Origin: Bacillus luti
Lineage (GTDB): Bacteria; Bacillota; Bacilli; Bacillales; Bacillaceae_G
Direction of reading: 5' to 3'
Assembly: GCF_001884105.1 (NCBI RefSeq)
Contig: NZ_MACI01000003.1
Span: 1 to 64,000 of the forward strand
Length of the DNA: 64,000 nt
Shown here piece after piece: positions 27,530 to 35,279 of the stretch. Both the position numbers and the translations under genes were made by a program. The notes under the pieces were generated by a model. The model was not told the origin of the DNA, ran no database searches, and saw only the letters and a program-made list of their open reading frames with translations. Numbering within the stretch: the stretch's first letter is position 1; each line of letters starts with the position of its first letter.

Positions 27530-27547
27530 TTGGCATAACTATTGCTT
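27530..27547 (+). promoter_or_regulatory. Sigma-54 (SigL) -24/-12 promoter of kamA
   Basis: TTGGCATAACTATTGCTT matches the sigma-54 consensus, with GG at 27532-27533 and GC at 27544-27545, exactly 12 bases apart. It lies 37 bases before the kamA start and just after the gene for a sigma-54 activator. Confidence 0.88.
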
Positions 27548-27583
27548 ATATAAAGGATGAGCGTATAAAAAGGGGGAATAGCA

Positions 27584-29005
27584 ATGTTACATGATGTATA
27601 CAAACCAAATCGTCACTGGAAGGATATCGAATTATGGAAGGATGTTACTGAAGAGCAATGGAATGATTGGGTTTGGCAATTAACGAATACGATCAAAACG
27701 TTAGATGACTTAAAGAAAGTAATTAATTTAACACCTGAAGAAGAAGAGGGCGTTAAAATTTCAACAAAAACGATCCCGTTAAACATTACACCGTACTATG
27801 CTTGGCTAATGAATCCTGATGATCCACGCTGTCCGATTCGGATGCAATCAGTACCGATTTCGGAAGAGTTATATAAAACGAAATATGATTTAGAAGATCC
27901 TCTTCATGAAGATGAAGATTCACCAGTTCCAGGGTTAACGCATCGTTATCCAGACCGCGTATTATTTTTAGTAACGAATCAATGTTCTATGTATTGTCGT
28001 TACTGTACACGCCGTCGTTTTAGTGGACAAATTGGAATGGGTGTACCGAAGAAACAATTAGACGATGCGATCGGTTACATTCGTGATACACCACAAGTAC
28101 GAGATGTATTAATCTCTGGTGGTGACGGTCTTCTAATTAACGATAAAATTTTAGAATATGTATTAAAAAGTTTACGAGAGATTCCGCATGTCGAGATTAT
28201 TCGTATTGGAACGAGAGCACCAGTAGTATTCCCGCAGCGTATTACAGAGAATTTATGTAACATTATTAAAAAATACCATCCAGTATGGTTAAATACGCAC
28301 TTTAATACATCTATTGAAATTACAGAAGAATCGAAAAAAGCATGTGAAATGTTAGCGAATGCAGGTGTTCCAGTCGGAAACCAAGCAGTAATTTTAGCTG
28401 GTATTAACGACAGCGTTCCAATTATGAAAAAACTTATGCATGACTTAGTAAAAATCCGTGTACGTCCATACTACATTTATCAATGTGACTTATCAGAAGG
28501 TATCGGTCATTTCCGTGCACCAGTATCGAAAGGTCTTGAAATTATTGAAGGCTTACGCGGACATACGTCTGGTTATGCGGTTCCGACATTCGTTGTCGAT
28601 GCACCAGGCGGTGGCGGTAAAATTGCGCTTCAGCCAAACTATTTAATCTCACAAAGTGCAGATAAAGTGGTACTTCGTAACTTCGAAGGTGTTATTACGA
28701 CGTATCCAGAGCCAGAGAGCTACATCCCAGGAAGAGCGGAAGGCTACTTTAAAGAGATTTATCCAAACTACGAAGAAAAACGTTCAGATGTTGGTATCGC
28801 AGGTCTTATGAGTGATAAGAAATTTAACCTTGTTCCAGACGACTTACAGCGTATGACCCGTCGTAAAGACTATGAAGATAATGACACGCATGCATCTTTA
28901 AAAGATAAACGTGATAAGCGCGACCAATTAAAAGATAAAAAATATCAAGCGCAAATGGCTAAATTAGAAGAAAATGACAAAAAAACTGAGGGTGATGCAG
29001 TATGA
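27584..29005 (+). CDS. kamA: Lysine 2,3-aminomutase
   Basis: A 473-residue radical SAM enzyme converting L-lysine to L-beta-lysine with PLP and a [4Fe-4S] cluster. The cluster motif is C134-x3-C138-x2-C141 in NQCSMYCRYCTRR. The SAM-binding DVLISGGDGLL and substrate/PLP region PTFVVDAPGGGGKI with ALQPNYLIS follow; length is normal for the family. A highly charged C-terminal tail of about 45 residues is rich in DKRDK-type repeats. It is driven by the -24/-12 promoter upstream and overlaps yokU by four bases. Confidence 0.95.
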   Translation: MLHDVYKPNRHWKDIELWKDVTEEQWNDWVWQLTNTIKTLDDLKKVINLTPEEEEGVKISTKTIPLNITPYYAWLMNPDDPRCPIRMQSVPISEELYKTKYDLEDPLHEDEDSPVPGLTHRYPDRVLFLVTNQCSMYCRYCTRRRFSGQIGMGVPKKQLDDAIGYIRDTPQVRDVLISGGDGLLINDKILEYVLKSLREIPHVEIIRIGTRAPVVFPQRITENLCNIIKKYHPVWLNTHFNTSIEITEESKKACEMLANAGVPVGNQAVILAGINDSVPIMKKLMHDLVKIRVRPYYIYQCDLSEGIGHFRAPVSKGLEIIEGLRGHTSGYAVPTFVVDAPGGGGKIALQPNYLISQSADKVVLRNFEGVITTYPEPESYIPGRAEGYFKEIYPNYEEKRSDVGIAGLMSDKKFNLVPDDLQRMTRRKDYEDNDTHASLKDKRDKRDQLKDKKYQAQMAKLEENDKKTEGDAV

Positions 29006-29274
29006 ATTGTATGTGGTGTGACAGTACAGAAGCGAAAGAAAGCTTGAATACTGTATATTGGGAACTACCAGATGGTACGAAAGCCATTGAAATCCAAGAG
29101 ACACCATGTATTTCTTGTTCCTCATGTGGAATGGACTATCAATCAGATCACACAGTAAAAGAAATTGAAGATCAGTTATTTTTAATTTATACGAAAGATT
29201 TGCCAAAACAACTAACATACGAAGAATTAATGGGAAGACCACGTTTATTAAAAAGGAATTATTTCGACTTTTAA
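29002..29274 (+). CDS. yokU: YokU-like zinc-finger protein
   Basis: A 90-residue protein with two CxxC pairs, MNCMWCDS at the start and CISCSSCGMDYQSD near 33-42, typical of a YgiT/YokU-type zinc ribbon. Function is not known; conserved linkage to kamA in Bacillus suggests an accessory role. The start codon overlaps the kamA stop (ATGA). A terminator follows at once. Confidence 0.82.
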   Translation: MNCMWCDSTEAKESLNTVYWELPDGTKAIEIQETPCISCSSCGMDYQSDHTVKEIEDQLFLIYTKDLPKQLTYEELMGRPRLLKRNYFDF

Positions 29275-29297
29275 CCAGCTTTTATGCTGGTTTTTTT
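29273..29297 (+). terminator. Terminator of the kamA-yokU operon
   Basis: AACCAGC/GCTGGTT stem, short T-rich loop, seven T. Confidence 0.9.
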
Positions 29298-29346
29298 CTT
29301 TTTTGCCTTGTATAATGTACCCAAGTTAGAAAGGTAGGGAATACGT

Positions 29347-29562
29347 TTGAAAAAGACATTTTACCATTATATGATGAAGCATCGTGCAGCTTTATTTAGA
29401 AATGAAATTTCAGATTTAGCAGAGGCGATGTATGATGATTTAAGTTTTCCGAAGCAATCTGAAGACTATGATGAAATTAGTTCATACTTAGAGTTGAGCG
29501 GAATGCTAGAAAGTATGTCTATATTTGATGAAGCATGGGATTTATACATACAAGAGAGATAA
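29347..29562 (+). CDS. yozE: YozE-like protein (UPF0346)
   Basis: A 71-residue all-helical, SAM-domain-like protein of the YozE family: FYHYMMKHR at the start, LAEAMYDDLSFPKQSEDYDEISSYLE in the middle, FDEAWDLYI at the end. Function unknown. The TTG start at 29347 is preceded by AGGTAGGGA. Its position between yokU and yodN matches the B. subtilis gene order as I recall it. Confidence 0.85.
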   Translation: MKKTFYHYMMKHRAALFRNEISDLAEAMYDDLSFPKQSEDYDEISSYLELSGMLESMSIFDEAWDLYIQER

Positions 29563-29614
29563 AACATACAGAATACATTACTTTTACAAAGTGAAGTATT
29601 CTGTATGTTTTTTA
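29561..29614 (+). terminator. Terminator of yozE
   Basis: A long stem AACATACAGAATAC/GTATTCTGTATGTT followed by T; the loop contains a second small stem. Confidence 0.9.
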
Positions 29615-29663
29615 TCACGCTATTTGTTGGTGGTAAGACTTCCAACGCAGAGCAAAGAAGGTA

Positions 29664-29719
29664 AACGACCGATTGGTGCGGATTGAATACAACCCCTATC
29701 GATTAAAGTTTCGCTTTAT
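29664..29719. repeat. Dispersed B. cereus-type intergenic repeat, copy 1
   Basis: AACGACCGATTGGTGCGGA and ATTAAAGTTTCGCTTTAT are shared, with two or three changes, with a second element at 62685-62753. The spacing between the two blocks is about 13 bases shorter here. It lies in a gene gap between a terminator and a second terminator-like hairpin (29739-29764). Confidence 0.6.
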
Positions 29720-29738
29720 ACGAAATATCTTGATTTGA

Positions 29739-29764
29739 AGCTAGTCTATTTACTAGCTTTTTTG
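29739..29764 (+). terminator. Terminator-like hairpin after the repeat
   Basis: AGCTAGT/ACTAGCT with a six-base loop and six T; no gene on this strand ends just before it, so it may belong to the repeat or a small RNA. Confidence 0.65.
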
Positions 29765-29901
29765 TGTTTTACATAAAATTTTATGTAGTGATATTTTTTT
29801 ATCGAAAAAATTTATGAATATAAGCTTCTGTGATAAGCGTTTTTATGTAGGTTGCATATACTGATATCAAAATCACGACGTCAAAAAAAGGAGAGATAGA
29901 G

Positions 29902-30564
29902 ATGGCAAGAAAAAAACAACCTAAATACAACGTAGGGGACATAGTCGTGATTACGCTATATGGAACCGTTGGTAAAATCACAAATATGAAAGTTTTAGAT
30001 GGAGTTTACGTATACGAAGTAAATAATCACGATGGGTTTTACGTAGAACAAACATTGCAGCATGTTTCAGAACAAGAAATGAAAAAGGGCGACACAGAGT
30101 GGATTGAATTAAATTATAATTTCACATTTGGTGATCTCGTGCAAGTAACAGGATATGATAAAGATGTTTTCCGTATTGTCGGTTTCCGAACAGAAGTATG
30201 GAGATATAAAAATGACGCATGGGAAGACACCATATATGAATTGTCACGAATTACAGATGGTGAATGGTTAGAAGCGGATGAATCAGATTTAACGTTACTT
30301 GCCAATGCTCAAACGGCAAATGCAATTTTGAAGAAAATGAAGCAAGATAAAGCTGGTATGAATAAATTAGATTTAGGAAAATTAAAGTCAATTAACAACT
30401 CGAAAAAAGTGAGTGTTAAGACGAATCGTCAAGAAATCATTGATGGATTACTTGATATTTATAACGATTATCAATTGTTATTTGATACATTTAAAGATGA
30501 AGAATATAAAATTGTAATGGATGTTGTTCATAATTATTTAGTTAAATTGACAGAGAAAAAATAG
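29902..30564 (+). CDS. yodN: YodN-like protein
   Basis: A 220-residue cytosolic protein. The N-terminal half has two repeated small beta-barrel-like units opening with YNVGDIVVITLYGTVGKI (about 9-26) and FGDLVQVTGYDKDVFRIVGF (about 76-95), each followed by a Y-E-x strand. The C-terminal 70 residues are helical and charged. It resembles YodN of B. subtilis, which keeps the same neighbours. Function unknown. ATG follows AAAAAAGGAGAG. It converges with the small minus-strand gene only four bases on. Confidence 0.78.
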   Translation: MARKKQPKYNVGDIVVITLYGTVGKITNMKVLDGVYVYEVNNHDGFYVEQTLQHVSEQEMKKGDTEWIELNYNFTFGDLVQVTGYDKDVFRIVGFRTEVWRYKNDAWEDTIYELSRITDGEWLEADESDLTLLANAQTANAILKKMKQDKAGMNKLDLGKLKSINNSKKVSVKTNRQEIIDGLLDIYNDYQLLFDTFKDEEYKIVMDVVHNYLVKLTEKK

Positions 30565-30568
30565 TTAA

Positions 30569-30724
30569 CTAGAAAGAGAGAATAAATTGAACAACAACAT
30601 ATGCAGTATAAGGTATGCCTACAATTATTAAAAAAATAAAAAGCCATTTAATAAGAGAGTCTGCCCATTGATCTTCATGCATGAACTCTTCTTTTGTTTG
30701 CTCTACTTCATATTGATATTCCAT
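30569..30724 (-). CDS. Small single-span membrane protein
   Basis: A 51-residue protein too short for routine gene calling. ATG 30724 on the minus strand is preceded by GGGGGAAA at proper spacing. An acidic N-terminus (EYQYEVEQTKEEFMHED) leads to a membrane helix rich in Phe, Ile and Val in the last 30 residues (WLFIFLIIVGIPYTAYVVVQ). I do not recognise it. It ends four bases from the yodN stop, convergent. Confidence 0.65.
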   Translation of the reverse strand: MEYQYEVEQTKEEFMHEDQWADSLIKWLFIFLIIVGIPYTAYVVVQFILSF

Positions 30725-30815
30725 TCTTATTTCCCCCTTTGGATAGCTTGTACTACCATCGTATGCACCTTGTCCGAATGATATGACCTATAAAAAAATA
30801 AAAACTATTTTTCTA

Positions 30816-30845
30816 ATCTCATATACATAATTTTGAGATTTTTTC
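30816..30845 (+). other. Hairpin with T run upstream of yozD
   Basis: AATCTCA/TGAGATT stem with a 12-base loop then six T, 29 bases before the yozD start. It may be an attenuator or end a transcript not seen. Confidence 0.4.
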
Positions 30846-30873
30846 ATAAAACAGAAATAAAGGAGTGATGCTC

Positions 30874-31053
30874 ATGAAGGAAATTGAAGTCGTAATTGAT
30901 ACGGAAGAGATTGCGGAGTTTTTTTATGAGCAACTAATTGAAAGAGGATACGTCCCAAAACGAGAAGAAATTGAAGATCTCGCAGATATTACATTCGAGT
31001 ATTTATTAGAGAAATGTATGATTGATGAAGTTTTTGATGAAGAGGATGAGTGA
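30874..31053 (+). CDS. yozD: YozD-like protein
   Basis: A 59-residue very acidic protein, KEIEVVIDTEEIAEFFYEQL at the N-terminus and ITFEYLLEKCMIDE at the C-terminus, close to YozD as remembered. Function unknown. ATG 30874 has AAAGGAG about 9 bases before it; the GTG 30865 and ATG 30868 in frame are too close to that site. Terminator follows. Confidence 0.78.
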   Translation: MKEIEVVIDTEEIAEFFYEQLIERGYVPKREEIEDLADITFEYLLEKCMIDEVFDEEDE

Positions 31054-31057
31054 AAGT

Positions 31058-31085
31058 AACGACGGGCTTAACTCGTCGTTTTTTA
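31058..31085 (+). terminator. Terminator of yozD
   Basis: AACGACG(GG)/(CT)CGTCGTT stem with T run. Confidence 0.88.
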
Positions 31086-31123
31086 CTCTTTACAAACTTG
31101 TCACAAACATAGTCGGCAATTGT

Positions 31124-31132
31124 TGGTATAAT
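31124..31132 (+). promoter_or_regulatory. Extended -10 promoter candidate for the kinase-spo0M operon
   Basis: TGGTATAAT fits a TGnTATAAT extended -10; no good -35 lies 17 bases upstream. The first gene starts 32 bases downstream. Confidence 0.45.
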
Positions 31133-31163
31133 TAAAAGAAAATTTTACTCAAGAGGTGAAGGG

Positions 31164-31346
31164 ATGTTCAAAAAAATTATTGATTCTTTATTAGGAAAGA
31201 AAAAATATCGTTCGTATTCGAGTAGTGATTATCGTCATAGAGGGCGCTCTTATTCAAGTAGCGATTATAAACGACGTTCATCTGGTTATGGACATCATCA
31301 TTATAAAAGAAAACGTAAAAGCCGTAGCTTCTTTTCAAGTAGCTGA
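31164..31346 (+). CDS. Tiny basic Ser/Tyr-rich protein, possible kinase partner
   Basis: A 60-residue strongly basic protein. An amphipathic start (MFKKIIDSLLGKKK) leads to two repeats of RSYSSSDY separated by R/H/K-rich linkers (about 17-24 and 29-36), then GYGHHHYKRKRKSRSFFSSS. Low complexity; no family recognised. Its stop codon overlaps the start of a Ser/Thr kinase by one base, so the repeats may be phosphorylation sites (inference). AAGAGGTG precedes the ATG. Confidence 0.7.
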   Translation: MFKKIIDSLLGKKKYRSYSSSDYRHRGRSYSSSDYKRRSSGYGHHHYKRKRKSRSFFSSS

Positions 31347-32167
31347 TGAAATGGCGTCGTGTACTAGCTTTATTTGATAGACCACTGCGAAAAAATACAA
31401 TCGTTGCAGAACGTTATAAAATTGAATCAGTAATTGGAATGGGCAGTTATGGGGTTACATATGTCGTTAATGATTTACAAATAAATAGATATAAAGTCTT
31501 AAAACAATTAAGACGAAGTAAACAAAGATACGAATCTGGTAGAAAATCATTTGAACAAGAGAAAATGATTTTACAAACATTAAATCATCATACAATTCCT
31601 AGTTTATATGATCATTTCGTATGGGAGAAAAAGAGCTTTTTTGTAATGGAATATATGCCTGGTAAAAATTTCGAAGATTATATTTTTTTAGATGGACATA
31701 TATATACAGAACGTGAAGTTTTTGAAATTTTATACGAAATATTAGAAATTGTTTCGGTGTTCCATAGTAAAGGCATTATTCACAGGGATTTACGTATTCC
31801 GAATATATTAATGAAAGAAAAACAGATTAGTATTATTGATTTTGGATTGGCTAAATATAAAGGTGAGGGTGATGAGCGAGTTACAACTTATGAAGGTGAA
31901 CAAGCTTTGATGCGAGAAGTTCATTTTCGAAGTGATTTTTATGCTCTTGGTCATTTCTCGTTATTTTTATTATATGCCAGTTATGAATCTACTGAAAAAC
32001 ATGAAAAACCATGGTATGAAGAGTTAACTTTGGAAAATTATAATCGAGAAATACTCATGCGGATGTTACAAATAAAAACGCCGTACTATGAGAATGTACT
32101 AGAGTTAAAAAAAGAGGTAGCTTTTGCTTTAGAAAGGATGGGGGCCCCATGTTTCAAAAGTTTTTAG
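31346..32167 (+). CDS. Hanks-type Ser/Thr protein kinase
   Basis: A 273-residue soluble kinase domain. The glycine loop IGMGSYGVTYVV (about 31-42), Lys in YKVLKQL, catalytic loop IIHRDLRIPNIL (about 146-157; the usual K-P after D-L reads R-I) and metal-binding DFGLAK (about 168) are present. The C-lobe is compact and there is no transmembrane or PASTA part, so it is of the YbdM/YabT-like small class. The start overlaps the previous stop and the end overlaps spo0M by 19 bases, giving a three-gene coupled unit. The kinase may act on the tiny basic protein or on Spo0M. Confidence 0.84.
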   Translation: MKWRRVLALFDRPLRKNTIVAERYKIESVIGMGSYGVTYVVNDLQINRYKVLKQLRRSKQRYESGRKSFEQEKMILQTLNHHTIPSLYDHFVWEKKSFFVMEYMPGKNFEDYIFLDGHIYTEREVFEILYEILEIVSVFHSKGIIHRDLRIPNILMKEKQISIIDFGLAKYKGEGDERVTTYEGEQALMREVHFRSDFYALGHFSLFLLYASYESTEKHEKPWYEELTLENYNREILMRMLQIKTPYYENVLELKKEVAFALERMGAPCFKSF

Positions 32168-32904
32168 CAAGCGTTGGTATTGGTAATGCAAAAGTAGATA
32201 CTGTTCTTGAAAAAGATGAGTATATTGTTGGAGAAGAGATAGTAGGTAAGGTGCATATAACTGGTGGTTCAGTTAGCCAACAAATTGAAAGCATTTACTT
32301 AACGTTATCGACCTCGTATGTACGAGAAGTCGATGATAAAAAAATAACAGCAACGTACGATTTAGAGAGAGTTCGTTTAACAGAACCTTTTTCGGTAGAG
32401 CCGAATGAAAAGATGGAAATTCCTTTTTCATTTAAAATGCCAGTGGAAGCTCCACTTACACTCGGAATGAAAACAGTTTGGGTACATACGGGTCTTGATA
32501 TTAAACGAAGTATTGACCCAAGTGACCGTGATTACATTCAAGTGTTGCCAAATGCACTGTTAAGTAGTGTATTAGATAGTGTAAATCAATTAGGCTTTAA
32601 AGCACGTCATATAGAATGCGAAGAATTACCGTATCGATTACGTAAGCAAGTTCCATTCGCACAAGAATTTGAGTTTATTCCGGTTTCTGGAGAGCATTAT
32701 GGGAAGTTAGATGAGTTAGAATTATTAATCTTGCCGAGTACTTATGACCGTCTAGAAATCGTTATGGAAGTAGATAGAAAATCTCGTGGATTAGCTGGGT
32801 TATTTGCAGAAGCGCTTGATCTTGATGAGAAAATTATTCGCTTCACAGTAACGAATGAAGATATTCCAACAATGAAGCAAAAAATTAACAATTATCTTTT
32901 TTAA
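32149..32904 (+). CDS. spo0M: Sporulation-control protein Spo0M
   Basis: A 251-residue arrestin-like cytosolic protein. The sequence MFQKFLASVGIGNAKVDTVLEKD, then GEEIVGKVHITGG, IPFSFKMPVEAPLT and the LLILPSTYDRLEIVMEVDRK region matches Spo0M, which modulates sporulation and cell-shape functions in B. subtilis. It begins within the kinase gene, after AAAGGATGGGGG. Co-expression with a Ser/Thr kinase is notable. A long terminator hairpin follows. Confidence 0.92.
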   Translation: MFQKFLASVGIGNAKVDTVLEKDEYIVGEEIVGKVHITGGSVSQQIESIYLTLSTSYVREVDDKKITATYDLERVRLTEPFSVEPNEKMEIPFSFKMPVEAPLTLGMKTVWVHTGLDIKRSIDPSDRDYIQVLPNALLSSVLDSVNQLGFKARHIECEELPYRLRKQVPFAQEFEFIPVSGEHYGKLDELELLILPSTYDRLEIVMEVDRKSRGLAGLFAEALDLDEKIIRFTVTNEDIPTMKQKINNYLF

Positions 32905-32908
32905 TAAT

Positions 32909-32968
32909 CTATGCATAAAAAAGAAATGGAGTGGGAAACTAAAACAACCGCTCCATTTTTTTGCATAG
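32909..32968 (+). terminator. Terminator of the kinase-spo0M operon
   Basis: An AAATGGAG(T)G/CGCTCCATTT stem with T run, nested in a longer CTATGCA/TGCATAG inverted repeat. Confidence 0.88.
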
Positions 32969-32981
32969 TGAGGTTATGTAT

Positions 32982-33620
32982 GTGAAACGATATCGACATT
33001 TATACTTGTTAAGCTGTACTTTACTTATTTGTTTTGTCGCACTATCACTTTCGTATCATACCGCTTGTATTGAAAAATTTGATGATGTAGTTGCACACTT
33101 TATTCAAAGTTTTCGAAACGATTACTTGACAGCCTACTTTACTTGGGTGTCTTTTATCGGTTCCAAAAGAATATATTTCCCGTTACTCATAATTCTTGTA
33201 ATGTATTTTCTCGTTAGAAAAAAGTTACTTAGTGCATTACTTCTAACAATTAATTACTACGGATCTCGTTATTTGAACAGTATGCTTAAACTATGGTACG
33301 AACGAGCAAGACCAGATGTAACGCAGCTTGTTACTGCAACTGGATATAGTTTTCCGAGCGGTCATACGATGAATGCTACTGCTTTTTTAGGATTTATTGC
33401 ATACGTCACAATTACAGAAGAGCGTATTACATTGCATAAAAAATTGTTAATTATTTTTATAGCGAGCTTTGTTGTATTATCTATTTCAGTTAGCCGAATA
33501 TATCTTGGCGTTCACTATCCATCTGACATATTAGCGGGATGGGCAGCTGGCGGTAGCTGGCTCGTTTTATGTGTTATATTTCATAAAGCGTTCATTAAAA
33601 AAGAACCTATGTCAAAATAG
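32982..33620 (+). CDS. PAP2-family membrane phosphatase (YodM-like)
   Basis: A 212-residue membrane phosphatase with about six helices. All three catalytic motifs are visible: KLWYERARP, SFPSGHTMN and SRIYLGVHYPSD, the last with the nucleophilic His. Likely substrates are undecaprenyl diphosphate or phosphatidate/PGP. The same neighbourhood in B. subtilis holds yodM. GTG 32982 is 8 bases after GTGAGG; ATG 32976 is an alternative. Its 3' end overlaps that of the convergent CDF gene by 14 bases. Confidence 0.84.
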   Translation: MKRYRHLYLLSCTLLICFVALSLSYHTACIEKFDDVVAHFIQSFRNDYLTAYFTWVSFIGSKRIYFPLLIILVMYFLVRKKLLSALLLTINYYGSRYLNSMLKLWYERARPDVTQLVTATGYSFPSGHTMNATAFLGFIAYVTITEERITLHKKLLIIFIASFVVLSISVSRIYLGVHYPSDILAGWAAGGSWLVLCVIFHKAFIKKEPMSK

Positions 33621-33629
33621 GTTCTTTTT
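33596..33629. terminator. Bidirectional terminator in the overlap of two convergent genes
   Basis: AAAGAACCTAT/ATAGGTTCTTT with A and T runs on both sides; it lies inside both coding ends. Confidence 0.88.
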
Positions 33630-34488
33630 CCATTGGTTCAACATGAATGTGTGCATGGTAAATTCCAAACTTTTTCCGAAGCATAGCCTCGATGTTATCA
33701 GTAATACAATGACTTTCACCCACATCCATACGGGCATCTACTTCTATTGTTATATCAACGTACGTTTGATTCCCGTACATACGAGCGCGAATATCTACGA
33801 TTTTTTCCACGCCACCAATATGTTCAATTGCATCGGCATATTCTTCCATTTTATCAGGATCGATTCCATCCGTTAACATATGAGAAGCTTCTACGAAAAT
33901 ATCCCATGCGGTTTTACAAATGATAAGGCCAACAATTAAAGCGGCAATAGGATCTAAAATAGGCATTTGGAACTGTGAACCGACAATACCTACTACAGTA
34001 CCAATACTTACGAGTGCATCTGATAAATTATCCTTTGCAGCGGCTTCTAATGATTTACTTTTTGTTCGCGCTGCAATCTTTTTCGTATACAAATACACAA
34101 AGTACATAACGACAGCAGAAAATAAAGCGACCCACGCAGCGAGTACATTAGGCGCAGCTTGTTTCGGATTTAAAAACGATTGAATGGCACTAATAACAAC
34201 TTCTAATCCGACTGTTGCCATAATAAAGGAAGCAACAAGTGATGCGATTTGTTCTGCACGTGAATGCCCATATGGATGATCTGGGTCACGAGGTTTACGA
34301 GAAATTTTTAGACCAATTAATATCGCCAAAGAAGCACCGATATCCGTTAAGTTATTTAAACCGTCAGCACGTAATGCACTAGAGAGGGTAATATAACTGA
34401 TGATGATTTTCATAGAGGATAAAAATATGTAGGCCATAATGCTGACAATAGCACCTTTATCAGCTTCTTTATGAGAAAGAGTATCCAT
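33607..34488 (-). CDS. Cation diffusion facilitator (MneP/MneS-like)
   Basis: A 293-residue CDF exporter with six membrane segments and a C-terminal metallochaperone-like domain. Metal-site residues are seen in LRADGLNNLTDIG (second helix) and AAKDNLSDALVS (fifth helix), with DHPYGHSRAEQIASL between. The C-terminal part includes the YGNQTYVDITIEVD strand and YHAHIHVEP. The site pattern suits Mn2+ exporters such as YdfM (MneP) or YeaB (MneS); the metal is inferred. ATG 34488 has AAAGGTGA at 9 bases, while GTG 34497 touches it. Confidence 0.84.
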   Translation of the reverse strand: MDTLSHKEADKGAIVSIMAYIFLSSMKIIISYITLSSALRADGLNNLTDIGASLAILIGLKISRKPRDPDHPYGHSRAEQIASLVASFIMATVGLEVVISAIQSFLNPKQAAPNVLAAWVALFSAVVMYFVYLYTKKIAARTKSKSLEAAAKDNLSDALVSIGTVVGIVGSQFQMPILDPIAALIVGLIICKTAWDIFVEASHMLTDGIDPDKMEEYADAIEHIGGVEKIVDIRARMYGNQTYVDITIEVDARMDVGESHCITDNIEAMLRKKFGIYHAHIHVEPMEKEPILT

Positions 34489-34500
34489 TTTAATCACTCA

Positions 34501-34842
34501 CCTTTCTACAAGGAATTTCTTTCTATACATAGAGTATCAAACGAAACTCGTGTGGGTCTATACAAACATTGTTGACGTTTTATAGCTTTTTAAGAAGCGG
34601 ATAACAAAGTTTCGCGAAGGAAAAATATGTTGTAAAGTGCAAAGTAAGGGATAGGAGGTAGATGGGGGAAGAACCGAATACTTTTCTTAATATGTATTAT
34701 TCTTATAATGACTGGGTGTAATTCATCAAGTGATGAAAATATGAAGAAGTATAGTATTTCTAAATTATTGATATATACTTTTAAAGGCCACAGTGGATGA
34801 AATGAAACAAAATAACTACGAAAGATAATTGTGAAAAAAGAG
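34501..34842 (+). other. Gap between CDF and thioredoxin genes, with a gene relic
   Basis: The only coding signal is the broken lipoprotein described at 34662-34800. The first 150 bases would carry the promoter of the CDF gene. Nothing else is supported. Confidence 0.5.
34662..34800 (+). pseudogene. Relic of a small lipoprotein gene
   Basis: After AGGAGG an ATG is followed by a run of five G. Removing one G gives MGKNRILFLICIILIMTGCN, a textbook lipoprotein signal with lipobox M-T-G-C, then SSSDENMKKYSI and a stop at 34800 after about 46 residues. As it stands the frame from ATG runs into MGEEPNTF and stops after 19 codons. So it appears frameshifted, and probably truncated too. A sequencing error in the G run would also explain it. 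Confidence 0.55.
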
Positions 34843-34877
34843 AAAAACCTCTGAAAAATATTTTTCAGAGGTTTTTC
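34843..34877. terminator. Terminator at the 3' end of the thioredoxin gene
   Basis: AAAACCTCTGAAAA and its complement with A/T flanks on both strands. Confidence 0.9.
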
Positions 34878-34880
34878 ATC

Positions 34881-35195
34881 TTAGTATGCTTCTAAAAACT
34901 CAGTAACTTGCTCTTCAGTTTTTGCATTAGCGCTATGTAAGTGGCCTAGCTTCTTGCCATTTTGATATACAAGTAAACTTGGAATACCCATTACTTGATA
35001 CTCTTCAGCGATACTTGGGAACTCATCTTTATTAATAGAATACCATTCAAATTTATTGAACTCTTCCATTACATCTCCGATAAAGTTGTCCATACGAACG
35101 CAATCTGGGCACCAAGTCGTAAAGAACTTAACAACTACTGGCTCCTCGCTTGCGATGATGTCTTTGAATTCTTGTTCAGATTTGATTTCTTTCAT
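34881..35195 (-). CDS. Thioredoxin-like protein
   Basis: A 104-residue cytosolic thioredoxin-fold protein with the redox motif W-C-P-D-C in VVVKFFTTWCPDCVRMDNF, unlike the W-C-G-P-C of standard thioredoxin, and the cis-Pro in VMGIPSLLVY. It resembles YdbP-type thioredoxins. The altered motif suggests a different redox potential or partner. ATG 35195 follows AAGGAG at 9 bases; the ATG at 35216 lacks a site. Confidence 0.85.
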   Translation of the reverse strand: MKEIKSEQEFKDIIASEEPVVVKFFTTWCPDCVRMDNFIGDVMEEFNKFEWYSINKDEFPSIAEEYQVMGIPSLLVYQNGKKLGHLHSANAKTEEQVTEFLEAY

Positions 35196-35279
35196 GTTTT
35201 GTTGCTCCTTTTTCACTTATAATATTTGAAGTTATTTAGGTGGTATTTTCGGTTAGAAACGAAAACTTTTAACAAAATT

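Noticed and set aside
33571..34183. Plus-strand frames opposite the CDF exporter
   Set aside because: Antisense to a gene with clear metal-site motifs; no promoter or ribosome site.
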